The notes under the pieces were generated by a model. The model was not told where the DNA came from and made no database searches. It saw only the letters and a list, made by a program, of their open reading frames with translations. From positions 1 through 64,000 of the forward strand of contig JANEZZ010001901.1 in assembly GCA_026122225.1 (NCBI GenBank): a stretch of DNA of 64,000 bases. The letters are read 5' to 3'. A program made the position numbers and the translations under genes. This document shows positions 10,601 through 22,541 of this stretch, one piece after another. This stretch comes from Heloderma charlesbogerti (lineage: Eukaryota; Chordata; Lepidosauria; Squamata; Helodermatidae). Position 1 is the first letter of the stretch. Each line of letters starts with the position of its first letter.

Positions 10601-10983
10601 CAACTACAGTTCATAAGGCTATTATGATTCATTTATATTTTTCCTTTTAGCCAGACCTGAAATACCCCGTGTCTTATCTTTTCCTGACCCTTTTGCTTGC
10701 GTTCTTGCATTCTAGCTGTTTTCTTTCTAGTTAACTTGTCTGCGTATCTCTCCAATTGCTTGCCGTTGGTATCATTTGCTTTGCTCTTCCCACTCTTTTA
10801 TTATTTATTGCTTGTATTTTAGCTTCCTCATTCTATTTATTGCTATACTGACTAGTTATTCTGCCCTGCTCATACCCAACAATATAAACTAGCCTTCTAT
10901 TTCTTCCCTGTTTTGCATCTGTTAGGGGTAATAGCCATATTGTTTGGCCATATTGTCCCCAAAGTCTCTTAAAATTTTCCACC

Positions 10984-11048
10984 CTTCTTCTTCTTCTTCT
11001 TCTTCTTCTTCTTCTTCTTCTTCTTTTCTTCATCTCCTCCTCCTCCTC
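10984..11048. repeat. (TTC)n/(TCC)n microsatellite
   Basis: A pure run of CTT units is followed by TCC units. The apparent poly-Arg and poly-Lys frames on the other strand are artefacts of it. Confidence 0.95.
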
Positions 11049-11139
11049 TTTTTAGCCCCACCCCCACATTTCCATTTTTTTTAATTGTTTCAATCATTCT
11101 AAGAGGGGGAGTAGTACAGCCGCAAGTTGTGCAACCTGC

Positions 11140-11265
11140 ATACCAGTGGTTCGAGGGTGACTTGACTGATATTGTTTTGTTCACTAGTTCGGGGGTGACT
11201 CGACTGGTACTGCTTTGTTCACTAGTGTCAGAGATTCGAGGATGCCTCAATTGGCACTGACCAAA
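11140..11265 (+). repeat. imperfect direct repeat, about 38 bp, 2-3 copies
   Basis: TTCGAGGGTGACTTGACTG and TTCGGGGGTGACTCGACTGG are each followed by a TTTTGTTCACTAGT or CTTTGTTCACTAGT end. A third partial unit starts ATTCGAGGATGCCTC. It lies at the 5' side of the gag-like remnant. Confidence 0.7.
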
Positions 11266-11279
11266 TGAAGTTTAAGAAA

Positions 11280-13060
11280 GGGACCAGTCCCAAAGGTTCA
11301 GGATCAGGGGGTCCTACTGGGATTGAGAATGAGGCAATCCTGTTAAAGTGACTGAAACTGCCATTACCTGAGTGGCAAAAGATGTTGGCAGGCTTTGGGC
11401 TGTGCCACGGGATGGCAGAGTCTTAGAAGATAAATTCTCACCAGATACGTAATCCTACATAAGATAAGGGAAAAAACTCCAGCAGCAGTAGGATTAGTAT
11501 ATCTAGCAGTCAAGGACAGATGGGATTGATGTTCCCATGAAAAGCAGAGAAGTCAGCAAGCTGAGACAGAACTAGAAAAGAAAACTGATGAGAATACTAA
11601 ATTAAGAGCACAGCTTTGGATTAAGTAGTAATAGTGCAGGGACTTAAAGATAGAGTACAAGTACATAAAAGGCAGAAAACTGGCAGGAATAATGTGAACA
11701 TAAAGAAATGGTAGTCAGACAGATGCCAGGGCTTCAAGCTCTTGTGAACATCGTAACACTAAGACCTCCATCAGGATCTAAGGATCCTCTGATGGAGGAA
11801 TGGCTGCATAAACTAGAATGAGAAATGACATCCGCCAAGTTGCAAGGAGCTTGCATCATGGGGAATGGCCATGCAAGAACTTTGATTTTCGTTGCTTTGA
11901 TGAGGGTTGCTCAGATAAACCATGTTGCAATTCGCTGAGCTCCAAGGTAGCCTCAATTACCCAAAGAGCCAGGACTGACCCACAACCACTGGCACAGGGC
12001 GTGCCAGTCGGCGCCCCGTGAACCACAGTCACTATGGGCACCAGGATCTTAACCCAAGAGGAGGCACAGCAGCTAGTCAGTAGATTGCCAGTGCCGAACC
12101 CCAGTGACCCCTTAGAGTGGGGATGGGCCGCTTGGAAATTGGCCCAAATGAACAGCCTCCCCCTGAAAGAAGCTAGAATGGTCCTCAGCCAGCACCCCGG
12201 GAAGTTTGATACACGACTCCATGGTTACCAAGCAAAACACAAAAGAAGCAGCACAGGCATTTCAGGCAAGGGCAGAGCAGGACCAGTTACAACCACAATA
12301 GCAGTCAAGGAAATGTCTCCAGGAGACATAAGGTAATTAGCAGCAGAATTAGGACCCCTAAAAGAATCTAGCGGAATTGACTGGGGCGTGGTCGTCATCC
12401 AAGCAGTAGAAAATTATGATATGACTGGGACCAAAGTAATGAAGATGATGTGGGCTTGTGCCACTGCACCCTTTACACAGATAGTGAATAGAACTTCTAC
12501 AGGGACCAGACCATATATGTCCGTACTTGAGGCATTGGCAGAAAATAGCTAGGATGAAAAAAGCTGCAACTGGCAGCTTTGACTTTAACACACAAGCATA
12601 GGGAAGATGGGGAACATTTTATGACTATGTGGATGGTAGAACAAATTTTAGCGGGACACAACACCAAACATCAGCCACCAGCACAGGGCGCTAATCCGCC
12701 TTCTCCTGCTGGACGGGCTGAGAATTTGCATGAAGCGCCTTGGGAAACAAGAGAACCTGCTTGGGAGACTTTAGTGAGAGCAATACAGGGAATAACCAAA
12801 AACGGGCTACCATCAGGAGGACAAGAAAAGGTGTCATATGTAGGGCAACCAAGAGCCACTACATATAGTAATAGTGGAGGAGGACAGCAGTGGCCACAAG
12901 GACGAAGAAGGAATAAAGGACAAGAAAAGTCACACAGAGGAAGTACTAGAGGAGGGATACAAGGTAGGGATGGGAATGGGTTGTATCCAGATGGAATCCC
13001 ATTACAACAAAGGAGGAGAGAGGAAATGGATAAGACCGGGGTGAAGTTGTAGAAAACAGA
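11280..13060 (+). mobile_element. decayed gag-like retroelement remnant
   Basis: Open stretches at 12034-12336 and 12579-13052, in different frames, are linked by a stop-containing stretch. Together they look like a retroviral-type gag: a capsid-like Trp/Met-rich part around 12380-12570, then a Pro/Gly-rich region and a basic Gly/Arg/Gln-rich tail (about 12800-13010). No CCHC knuckle, protease, RT or env is recognised. Stops and frameshifts make it non-functional. The assignment rests on composition and layout, not on a firm family match. Confidence 0.4.
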
Positions 13061-13840
13061 AAAAGAACAAGCTCCCAATACTATGCTATACATCTGAGAA
13101 CTGAACAACGGGCACTTGATGTGTGTTTTGGTACTTGGAAGTGAGAGAATAAAACAAATGGAAAACAAATGATGGAAAAAAGAGAGCTAAAATCAACCTT
13201 CTGTGTCGCATTTGATTTTATGTGTTATCATGAATGTATCCGTGTTTGTGTATCCATAGTTCATATTAGATTTTAGGTGAATGGGTTCCCGTAGTATGCG
13301 TGATGGTGGATTTCAGCCAGGACGTGAGCTATGGAGTAGTAGGGGCCTCAGAAATCTTGCTATAAGCCCTTCTGAAAACTGGGTGAAAAGCCAGCAACGG
13401 TCATATCAGAATTTACAACATCCTGTGGAATAATAGAACTATAGCCATTGTAACATCCTTTGGAATAACAACCGGGTTTGTGGTAGGCTCACCCAGGGCA
13501 TTGCACCTTCAGCGATAAGTCTACTGACTCGTGGCTCAATGACTAAACACTGGTGAGGTGATGCAGTGACTGTGGACTAATGGATATAAAGTGGGCCTGG
13601 GAACAGTCCCCGATGGAGTTCTCAACACACCAGGAAGGTGCACGCACCTTGAGACCCCATCATCTCCAGAGCAAAGTCTCACTGAGTGGGGTTGGCCTCC
13701 CATTGTGGTGAGTGGTGACTTGAGTATGATTGGATAGCAACTAAATTCCATTTGTATCTGATATCTGTGATTTGAAGTGCAAATTCTATATAAGTTGTTG
13801 GTGTAATCAATAGAGCAATCTCAGGTTAGAAGAGCACTTA
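13061..13840. other. unassigned; possible 3' flank of the gag-like remnant
   Basis: No ORF of note. A GATATAAAG TATA-like stretch occurs near 13584. I could not pair any LTR ends. Confidence 0.3.
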
Positions 13841-13842
13841 TT

Positions 13843-14180
13843 TATTTATTTTATTGCAATATTTATACACAGCTCCACATCAAAAGATTTCGGAGTAGTG
13901 AACAGCAATAAAAGAATAAGACATCAGGTTGAAACTTTTTAAAAAGACGAATTCCAATAAGGCAAATTTAATAAACTGCAGCTGATCACTCAAGAAAGGC
14001 CTCTCGAAATAACAATGTCTTCAGGCACTGAAAGGAACACAACAATGGTGCCTGCCTGACCTCCAAAGGCAGGGAGTTCCACAGGAAGGGGGCCACCACA
14101 CTGAAGGTGCTTTTCCTGGTGGACTTCAACCAGGCCATGGGTCCACATGGAACCACTTGTGTGCAGCCTCATTTCTCCAA
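13843..14180 (-). mobile_element. L2-like LINE 3' fragment, antisense
   Basis: It starts with an inverted AATAAA-type tail (TTTATTTATTTTATTGC). It then shows GGCAGGGAGTTCCACAGG and GGTGCTTTTCCTGGTGG, the reverse of the RxxAFxVVAPxLWNxLP-coding end of the L2-like family. Confidence 0.55.
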
Positions 14181-14390
14181 CTCTTTCTAGATCCCAGGTC
14201 TGGTTGGGACTGATCCCCCTATACCAGACAGATTTGGTTACAGAAGTTAGTGTTTTATTACAGCAGTAGTAGACAGGGACTGTCCTTGGTCAATTGGGAG
14301 AACTGGGGTGTACAGAGAACCCCAAGTATCAGGTTGTGATAATCCTCCTGCTGTGGGTCTGATGTTCATCCACAGGCAGTGCCTGTGCAG

Positions 14391-15375
14391 ATTTTTACTG
14401 GGTCCGGTTCTCTTTAATTTGTTCATAAATGATCTGGCGTTAGGGGTGAGCAGTGAGGTGGCCAACTTTGCTGATGACCTCTCCAAACTGGAGGAATGGG
14501 CATTAAAATGGCAAATGTGGCTCAATATAAGCAAGTGTAAAAATCATGCACATTGGGGCAAAAAGCCCTAGCCATATGTACACTGATGCGATCTGAGCTG
14601 GTGGTGAATGACCAAGAAAGAGATCTTGGAATTGTGGTGGATAGCTTGATAAAAGTGTCGACCCACGGTGATTCAGCTGTGAAAAAAGGCAAACTCCACA
14701 CTGGGAATAATTAGGGAAGAGATCGAAAATAAAGCTGCCAATATCATAAAGCTGTTATACAAATTTGTGGTGTGATTACACCTGGAATGCTGTGTACAGG
14801 TCTGATCACTACACCTGAAAAAACGATATTGCAGATCTGGAGGAGGTGCAGAAAAGGGCAACCAAAATGATTAAAGGGCTGGAGCAACTCCTCTACGAGG
14901 AAAGGTTACACTGTTTGGGGCATTTTAGCTTAGAGAAAAGGCAAGGAACGAGGGACATGGTAGAGGACCATAGAATTATGCATGGTGTGGAACAAGTGGA
15001 TAGGGAGAAAATATTGCTCCTTACTTGTGTTTTCTCTAAGCTAAAAAGCCCCAGTGTAACCTTTCCTCACAGTGGGGTTGCTCCAGCCCCTTGATTATTT
15101 TGGTTACCCCTTTCTGCACCTTTTCCAGATCAACAATATCCTTCTTAAGGTGCAGTGATCAGAACTCTACACAGGATTCCAAGTGTTCTCCCGCTCTCAT
15201 AATACTAAAACCTGGGATCATCCAACAAAGCTAAATGTGCCAGACACAGCAGTTAAACTATGGAATTTGTTACCACAAGATGTAGTGATGGCCACCAGTT
15301 TGGATGGCTTTAAAAAGGGGTTGGACAAATTAACGGAGGAGAAGGCTATCAATGGCTACCAGTCCAGATAGCTGG
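14391..15375 (+). mobile_element. CR1 LINE fragment with internal inverted duplication
   Basis: Sense CR1 sequence runs from 14391 (LFINDLALG, FADDL) to about 15010. The 170 bp at 15011-15181 are then an inverted copy of the segment at 14779-14950. Sense sequence resumes at 15190-15375 (AATTTGTTACCACAAGATG, GGCTTTAAAAAGGGGTTGGA). All frames are broken. The arrangement can fold into a long hairpin. Confidence 0.75.
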
Positions 15376-15381
15376 CTATAT

Positions 15382-15472
15382 GTTCTGTTTTCTTTCTTTT
15401 ATTGTTCACTGCTTGGGAGTCCTGTTGGATGTAGAGTGGTATATAAATCTTGTAAATAAAAATAAAATATCA
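15382..15472 (+). mobile_element. L2-like LINE tail inserted in CR1
   Basis: TTATTGTTCACTGCTTGGGA and GTGGTATATAAATCTTGTAA with A-rich repeats, an L2-like tail. CR1 3' sequence resumes to its right, so it interrupts the CR1 copy. Confidence 0.55.
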
Positions 15473-15655
15473 GCTCCACTATCAGAGTCAGCACGTCTCT
15501 GTATACCAGTTGCTGGGGGATACAATCGGGAGGATGCTACTCCAGTCATGTTCTGTTGTAGCTTTCTATAGGCATCTGGTTGAGCACTATACAAACAGAA
15601 TGATGGACTAGAAAGACCTTTGGTCTGATCCAGCATGACTCTTATGTTCCATTTT
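15473..15655 (+). mobile_element. CR1 LINE 3' end
   Basis: GTATACCAGTTGCTGGGGGA, TGGACTAGAAAGACCTTTGG, TCTGATCCAGCATG and CTTATGTTCC are the closing features of a CR1 3' UTR. It is probably the continuation of 14391-15375. Confidence 0.75.
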
Positions 15656-15664
15656 GGATCAAGC

Positions 15665-15665
<1 letters not shown>

Positions 15666-15703
<38 letters not shown>

Positions 15704-15705
15704 AA
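15666..15705. repeat. (TG)n(AG)n microsatellite
   Basis: A run of TG units passes into AG units. Confidence 0.95.
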
Positions 15706-16415
15706 GTGTTGGTGCTGGGAAAAGCAGTCCTTCAGAAGCAACAGGTTTGTGTTGCCTGTCCATCATCCGTTTAAGAACGCAAGCCCACTTCTACACTCTT
15801 GCTCTGTTTCAGCCATGTAATTAGTATTGTGACATCTCGCCTGATGCAGTAGGCGCATTGCTTTCATTAGCAGGTAGAGATCTTAGTCATGAAAGGACAG
15901 GCCCAATCCAGGGCGTGTTGGCTTCCTACTAATGTCACAACCACTGCTGTTGGTCTGTTCTTGGCTATCTCAAAACAACATTCTCTTCTGTGGCTTCCTT
16001 TTCTTTCCTTCTTGCTGTGGTAGCAGTAGAAGGGAGTGAGGCTGCTAAAAAGTAAGTAGTACCAGCAAAGGCTTGTGTGACACTTGATGGTGAGGTGGAA
16101 TAAATGTGTGAAACTGGATGCTTCTAGCTTGCTTCCACCTTCTGGCAGGGGCAACGAATTTGTGGGATCTCCTTTCCTGGAGGCTTTTGAGGCTGCATGA
16201 ACCTTCTCTGGGCATGGCTTAACACTCGGGATCACTGTTGGCTCAGGAATTGGGCTGGAAGGAGTGCTAAAACTGCCTACGTTGTGGAGTAATTGTGGAG
16301 GGAGGTGTGCCTGCCTGCCCCCATCGCTACCTGCCTTTTGGAGGGTGGCAAAGGCGATTTTATTCCACTGAGGGTGCTCTTACTTTGGCCTCATTGATGT
16401 TTTGACCGCTGGGGT
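15706..16415. other. no recognised feature
   Basis: Unique-looking intergenic sequence. The longest frames lack family motifs or splice context. Confidence 0.4.
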
Positions 16416-16419
16416 TTTT

Positions 16420-16498
16420 GTTTGTTGATTTATTGTGAACTGCCTTGAGTATATTTCAGTGCAGAAAGGTGGTATAAAAATGTAAAGAAAGAAAGAAA
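16420..16498 (+). mobile_element. L2-like LINE tail fragment
   Basis: TTATTGTGAACTGCCTTGAG and GGTGGTATAAAAATGTAAAG, then AAAG repeats. Confidence 0.55.
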
Positions 16499-16559
16499 AT
16501 GTGAAGCTCTGGGCTTTCCTTGGATGTTATCATCACTGACCTGGAAGCTTGGAGTGGAA

Positions 16560-17152
16560 ACAAACGAGGCTGGTCTTAGGGGTGGGAGAGCTGGGTGGTC
16601 ACCTGGGGCACCCAGCTGAAGGGGTGGGGTGCCAAACTGAGCTGAGAGGGGCACCAAGCTGAACTGAAGGGGCTCCAAGCTGAGCTCACTGGCTGTGTGT
16701 GTGTGTTTTTAACGTACTGTCTGCAGTGAGCTAAAGGGGCAAAAAGAAAGCGTCTGTAGCCTTTGTTTCAAGGTTCTACAGGTTGATTGGGTACTAACTA
16801 CAAAAATGATCTTCCTTCAGTTAGCTTTAAAGTAGGTTCCTTTTTGAATTTCAACTTTGATGTCATCTGTACTACGTAAAAATCAGTGGAACACAGGTTC
16901 ACTTTGAGGCAACGTTGCCGAGCACTTAGCACTTCAAATATAGCCCGTGCATGCAATAATTCTCTCATGTGGCCCCCAGATTTGTAAACATATGCATGGG
17001 TCCTTGCAGGGGGCAGCAGCAGGGCCCCCAATATCACACCTGCACCAGGTCTTCTAAACCCTCTGGGTGGCCCTGAAAAGCTGGCCACGGGGGCGGGGGT
17101 ACCAAAAGTACTCCTCGCCCATTATGCTATATATCCCAGGGCCAGCCCTGAC
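16560..17152. mobile_element. hAT-like MITE family J, copy 1
   Basis: The left end GGCTGGTCTTAGG and right end CCCAGGGCCAGCCCTGAC are inverted in type and match the ends at 62274/62857. The interior includes a short imperfect direct repeat (16598-16690, CCAAGCTGAACTGAAGGGG units). Non-coding. Confidence 0.5.
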
Positions 17153-17272
17153 AACAAACACTGTTTGAAGGTCCAAGAATGGCTGGTGGCATCCCTGGAT
17201 CCCTCCAGTATGTTCATGGCTGATCTGACATTCAATCTGGGATTTTCTTCCAGCTCATGGTCTTAACTCAGC

Positions 17273-17395
17273 TCTGCGCAACCAGGTGCTCTCCAGATGT
17301 GTTGGACTACAACTCCCAACATCCCCCAGCCAGCCATGCTGGGAGTTCTAGTCCAACACATCTAGAGGACACCAGGCTGGCGAAAGCTGTCTTAA
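17273..17395. repeat. foldback element family A, copy 2
   Basis: AACCAGGTGCTCTCCAGATG, GGACTACAACTCCCAACATC, CCCAGCCAGCCATGCTGGGA and GTCCAACACATCTAGAGGAC form two inverted halves. Confidence 0.8.
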
Positions 17396-17571
17396 CAAGA
17401 TCAGCTCTTACAGTTCTGCACAGGAAACGTCTCCAGCATGCAACCCACATGGAGATTGTCTCGTGTGATATGGTCACATTAATTAAATTAAATTTCACAT
17501 TTAATTACCCATGGAGGTGTGTGTGGGGTTGAACAAGTTAGGGATTACAGTGTGACTCCTCTCTCCTAATG

Positions 17572-17635
17572 TAGGAGAGAAGCTTTGGCTATTGGGAGGT
17601 ATAGAAATGTAATAAATACATTAATAAAATAAATG
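17572..17635 (+). mobile_element. L2-like LINE tail fragment
   Basis: AAGCTTTGGCTATTGGGAGG followed by TATAGAAATGTAATAAATAC and A-rich repeats. Confidence 0.65.
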
Positions 17636-17681
17636 ATACATCTAATGTTGCAGCCATCCGGCTGATCATACTCCACCACTG

Positions 17682-17803
17682 CTGAAGGCTGGTGGCTCTG
17701 AAGTCAGTGGGGCGATGAATCCACCCCAGGTTTCAGTCAGAACCAGTCAGAACTCTAAAGGAGCTCTCCAAGGTGCAAAGACGTCAGAGCCACCAGCCTC
17801 CAC
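17682..17803. repeat. short inverted repeat (foldback)
   Basis: GGCTGGTGGCTCTGAAGTCA (about 17687-17706) faces GACGTCAGAGCCACCAGCC (about 17780-17798). Arms of about 20 bp with a 73-bp loop suggest another MITE. Confidence 0.6.
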
Positions 17804-18181
17804 TGTTCACCGCACAGTTGTGTAATAGTCATAATAGACCAATGGACTATGGCCAACTCCTCAGTGTGCCAAATATAACTGCCAGCCCGGTGCATCATTT
17901 GCTTAAGGTCCTGGTTGAGAATCAGCTGCCCTCTGGGGAAGAGAAGCAAGTGGTGGGTAGGAACTGACCCCTTCCCCAAGACTTTCCTGCCATGGTGGGA
18001 AATATGAGACACCGGCAGATTCCAGCAAGGCCACAGAAGGCCGAGGCCCCACCCTGTAAGGCCAGCATAGTTGGAAGGGATTCTGAATCTCTTTTCAGTC
18101 CTAGGCACTTGGCTGTAAGGGAAACCCGAAAGGTCATTTAGACCAACCCCAACCCCCTAAAACTATAATTTTGTAACTAAG

Positions 18182-18397
18182 GTTGCTTCCAGATGAGACT
18201 TTTATGGTGCCATCAGCCTTCCTCATTCACGGACGCTTACAGAGGATCCAGACAATGTCGTCTTCTACTTGTGACCCTCCCATGTCTTTTTCCTTAATGC
18301 AGATAATCAATTAAGGAGAAAAAGATGGAACAGCTGCACAATGTCTTCTAATTGCTAGTGGCTAGTGCTAGGAGCCCACCATCTGGAAACATCCAAA
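18182..18397. mobile_element. putative MITE family D
   Basis: GGTTGCTTCCAGATGAGA at the left and CATCTGGAAACATCC at the right form terminal inverted repeats around 215 bp of non-coding sequence. Confidence 0.5.
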
Positions 18398-18399
18398 CA

Positions 18400-18960
18400 A
18401 CTCGTGTGTGAGTTTGCTTTTTTCCTCCTCCATCCCAATCCCTTTTCCTTTTGTGTTGTGTCTTTTAGATTTTAAGCCTGAGGGCAGGGACTGTCTTATC
18501 ACTGATTATTCTAAGCCTTTTGTTGGGAGAAGAATGAGTTAAATATGCTTTAAATCAATAAATCTTTGCTGGTCTCCTCCTGCTCACAATGGCAAGGATC
18601 CAAGAACTGGATCCAAATTGATATTCATCTATTGTGGCTTCCTTTCTAAGTACCTTGGGAACTATGCTTCTAGGAATGGACCAGTGTTCTTCAAAAGAAA
18701 ATGTTCTTGGCAAAACCCTTGGGAAAAGATTATCACTAACTAGATGAATAAAACTTGACAAAAGCAATTGAGGTTAGGGCTGGGCCAAATGATTTGGCCC
18801 ACACCTTTTCTCTCTTTTTTGCAACTTTCGGGACTGGTGTGAGTGAGGAGTTGCAAAACTGTCAAATGTCAGGTCCCAGATTAAAAAGGTTTATTGAGAT
18901 TAGGGGGGATTAGTGGGAAACAGATAGATAGCATACAAAAAAGTAGAACAGTTTAATCTC
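18400..18960. other. no recognised feature
   Basis: Intergenic. A possible LINE-tail-like AATCAATAAATC occurs near 18554. No gene is seen. Confidence 0.35.
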
Positions 18961-18969
18961 TAAATCAAG

Positions 18970-19090
18970 AGTGGGGAACCTCGAGTGTGGGGGCCAAATC
19001 TGGCCCTCCGTAGTTCCTTTCTGCCATTTGGCAGTTTCCTCACTTTTGTGTAGTTACATCACCAAAACAGAGGACCAAAGAGGGCACATT
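18970..19090. mobile_element. hAT-type MITE end
   Basis: GTGGGGAACCTCGAGTGTGG then GGCCAAATCTGGCCCTCCG resembles the terminal repeat of hAT-type elements; a similar pattern is at 37622. The other end was not found. Confidence 0.4.
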
Positions 19091-19099
19091 TTTACAGAT

Positions 19100-19930
19100 A
19101 ATTTGCACATGCTGATTTATACGTAGAGATGGAAATTGAGAAATAATAACTATCATTTAAATAGAAATAATCTCCCTATAGCATCCCCTGCTGCAAATGT
19201 GCACAGCAGAAATGCTGGCTGTGCTTTCAGCTAGTATTTGAACGAGACTCTACACACCTACAGTTGAGGGGTATTTACACACATGTTGGTTGATTGTGTG
19301 AATGGTGGCAGGACTGCTGCATGTGTTGGGGGAGGGGCTAGCCCATACAGTCTTGTGATCCCCCCCATTCTTCCTATGTGTGAAGGGGTGGGTGTCATCT
19401 CAGCCCCCTTAAGTGTGTGTTCTATGGAACTGCCTGTTGATCTGAATTCCTCTTTTTTTTTAATGGCTGCTGTTTAGTTCATTTTTACTGCTATTGGATA
19501 TTTTGATTTAACATGTTTTATTGTTCTTAAATGCTTTACTCTTACATATTCTGATTGGGAGCTGCCATATATGTATCTGTGGCCAGAAAGAGGTGGAAGA
19601 CATTTTTCCATTATGTATTGTATTTTTATTTCTTATGTATTATATCCTTCTCTGAGGGATAGGTTTCCAAATGAGATCCTTGAATTAGTTCCTTATACTA
19701 TAGCTAATGTGTTAGCTGCAAAGTGTTTAGGTTTGCCCTTGCAGCCCAACTAGATACAAATGTAGTATAAAAAATGGGATTCTATGTTCTGTGGATTATC
19801 TTTTAATCGGATTATGTTCTACATTTGTGATGACCAATGGTTCTTAGCAAATACATTTGACTGACTGAATTTGAGTGACTGACTCCACTGTGCATCTCCC
19901 GCTGGGGTCAAAGGTCCTGGGGTATAAATG
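19100..19930. other. unassigned A/T-rich sequence
   Basis: No gene. About 19470-19600 resembles an old LINE 3' tail, not firmly. Confidence 0.3.
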
Positions 19931-22541
19931 TTGTTGTTGTTCAGTCGTTAAGTCGTGTCCGACTCTTCGTGACCCCATGGACCATAGCACACCAGGCCTT
20001 CCTGTCCTCCGCTCTTTCCTGGAGTGTGCTCAAGTTCATATTCATTGCATTGGTGATGCTATCTGGCCATCTCATCCTCTGCCGTCCCTTTCTCCTTTTG
20101 CCTTCAATCTTTCCCAGCATCAGGGTCTTTTCCAGGGAGTTTTCTCTCCACGTTAGGTGGCCAAAATATTTGAGCTTCAGCTTCAGTATCTGTCCTTCCA
20201 ATAAGCACTCAGGGTTGATTTCCTTTAGGATGGACTGATTTGACCTCCTTGCAGTCCAGGGGACTCATAAGAGTCTTCTCCAGCACCACAGTTCAAAAGC
20301 ATCGATTCTTCAGCGCTCACAGCCTTCCTTATAGTCCAGGCCTCTCACAGCCATACCTTGCTACTGGGAAAACCAGAGCTTTGATTATACGAACCTTTGT
20401 CGGCAAGGTGATGCCTCTGCTTCTTACTATGCTGTCTAGGTTTGCCATAGCTTTCCTCTCAAGGAGCAAGTGTCTTTTAATTTCATGGCTACAGTCACCG
20501 TCTGTGGTGATCTTGGTGCCCAAGAAAATAAAATCTGTCACTGCTTCCATTTCTTCCCCTTCTATATGCCAGGAAGTGATGGGGCCAGATGCCATGATCT
20601 TTGTTTTTTTAATGTTGAGTTTCAAACCAGCTTTTGCACTCTCCACTTTCACCCTCAACAAGAGGCTCTTTAGATCCTCTTTGCTTTCTGCCATTAGGGT
20701 GGTATCGTCTGTGTATCTGAGGTTGTTGATAATTCTCCCAGCAATCTTAATTCTGACCTGTGATTCATCCAACCCGGCGTTTCTCATGATGTACTCTGCA
20801 TATAAGTTAAATAAGCAGCGCGACAATATGCAGCCTTGTCGTACTCCTTTCCCAATTTTGAACCAATCGATTGTTCCATGTCTGGTTCTTACTGTTGCTT
20901 CTTGACCCTCATAGAGGTTTCTCAGGAGACAGGTAAGGTGGTCTGGTACTCTCATCTCTTTAAGAATTTTCCAGAGTTTGTTGTGATCCACACAATCAAA
21001 GGCTTTAGCATAGTCAATGAAGCAGAAATAGATGTTTTTCTGGAATTCTCTTGCTTTCTCCATGATGCAGCAGATATTGGCAATTTGATCTCTAGTTCCT
21101 CTGCCTCTTTGAAACCCAGCTTGTACTTCTGGTAGTTCTCGGTTCACATACTGCTGAAGCCTAGCTTGTAGGATTTTGAGCATCACCTTGCTGGCATGTG
21201 AAATGAGCGCAATTGTATGGTAGTTTGAACACTCTTTGGCATTGCCCTTCTTTGGAATTGGAATGTAAACTGACCTTTTCCAGTCTTGTGGCCACTGTTG
21301 AGTGTTCCAAATTTGTTGGCATATAGAGTGCAGCAATTTAACAGCATCATCTTTTAGGATTTGAAATAGCTCAGCTGGAATACTGTCATCTCCGCTAGCT
21401 TTGTTGTTAATAATGCTTCCTAAGGCCCACTTGACTTCACTCTCTAGGTTGTCCGGCTCAAGTTCAGTGACCGCACTATCATGGCTATCAGGGACATTCA
21501 GATCTTTCCTGTATAGTTCTTCTGTGTATTCTTGCCACCTCTTCTTAATCTCATCTGCTTCTGTTAAGCCCCTGCCTTCTTTGTCCTTTATCATGCCCAT
21601 CTTTGCACAAAACGTTCCCTTGAGATCTCCGATTTTCTTGAAAAGCTCTCTAGTCTTTCCCATTCTGTTGTTTTCCTCGATTTCTTTGCATTGTTCATTT
21701 AAGAAGGCCTTCTTGTCTCTCCTTGCTATTCTCTGGAACTCTGCATTCAGTTGGATATATCTTCCCCTTTCTCCCTTGCTTTTTGCTTCCCTTCTTTCCT
21801 CAGCTACTTGTAAAGCCTCATCAGACAGCCACTTGGCTTTCTTGCATTTCTTTTTCTTGGGGATGGATTTCGTTGCTGCCTCCTGAACAATGTTACGGAC
21901 CTCCGTCCATAGTTCCTCAGGCACTCAGTCTATCTGGTCTAATCCCTTAAATCTATTCCTCACCTCCACTGTATATTCATAAGGGATATGATTTAGGTCA
22001 TACCTGAATGGTTTAGTGGTTTTCCCTACGTTCTTCAATTTAAGCCGAAATTTTGCAATAAGAAGCTCATTATCTGAGTCACAGTCAGCTCCAGGTCTTG
22101 TTTTTACTGACTGTATAGAGCTTCTCCATCTTTGGCTGCAAAGGACATAATCAATCTGATTTCGATATTGACCATCTGGTGATGTCCATGTGTAGAGTCG
22201 CCTCTTGTGCTATTGGAAAAGAGTGTTTGCTATGATCAGCGTGTTCTCTTGGCAAAACTCTATCAGCCTTTGTCCTGCTTCATTTTGTGCACCAAGGCCA
22301 TGCTTGCCTGTTATCCTGGTGATTTCTTGACTTCCTACTTTAGCATTCCAATCCCCTATGATGAAGAGGACATCTTTTTTGGGTGTTAGTTCTAGAAGGT
22401 GTTGTAGGTCTTCATAGAACCAATCAACCTCAGCTTCTTCGGCCTCAGTGGTTGGGGCATAGACTGTGATGTTGAATGGTTTGCCTTGGATTCGTACTGA
22501 GATCATTCTATCGTTTTTGAGATTGTACCCCAGTACTGCTT
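19931..22541 (-). mobile_element. BovB LINE copy 2 (host element), 3' and central part
   Basis: Reading on the - strand, the block covers the endonuclease C-terminal part (VYAPTTEAEEA, FIIGDWNAKVG), the RT with motifs QAGFQRGRGTRDQ, FIDYAKAFDCVDH and GVRQGCILS, an altered catalytic box YTDD, and the C-terminus HGVTKSRTRLND. The AAC-type tail is at 19931. A stop precedes VPEELW near 21925 and a frameshift lies near 20340. Its 5' continuation is 24908-25527; together they give about 3.2 kb, the usual full length. Confidence 0.93.

Noticed and set aside
10833..11250. Reverse-strand frames with long Arg or Lys runs
   Set aside because: They are translations of the (TTC)n/(TCC)n microsatellite.
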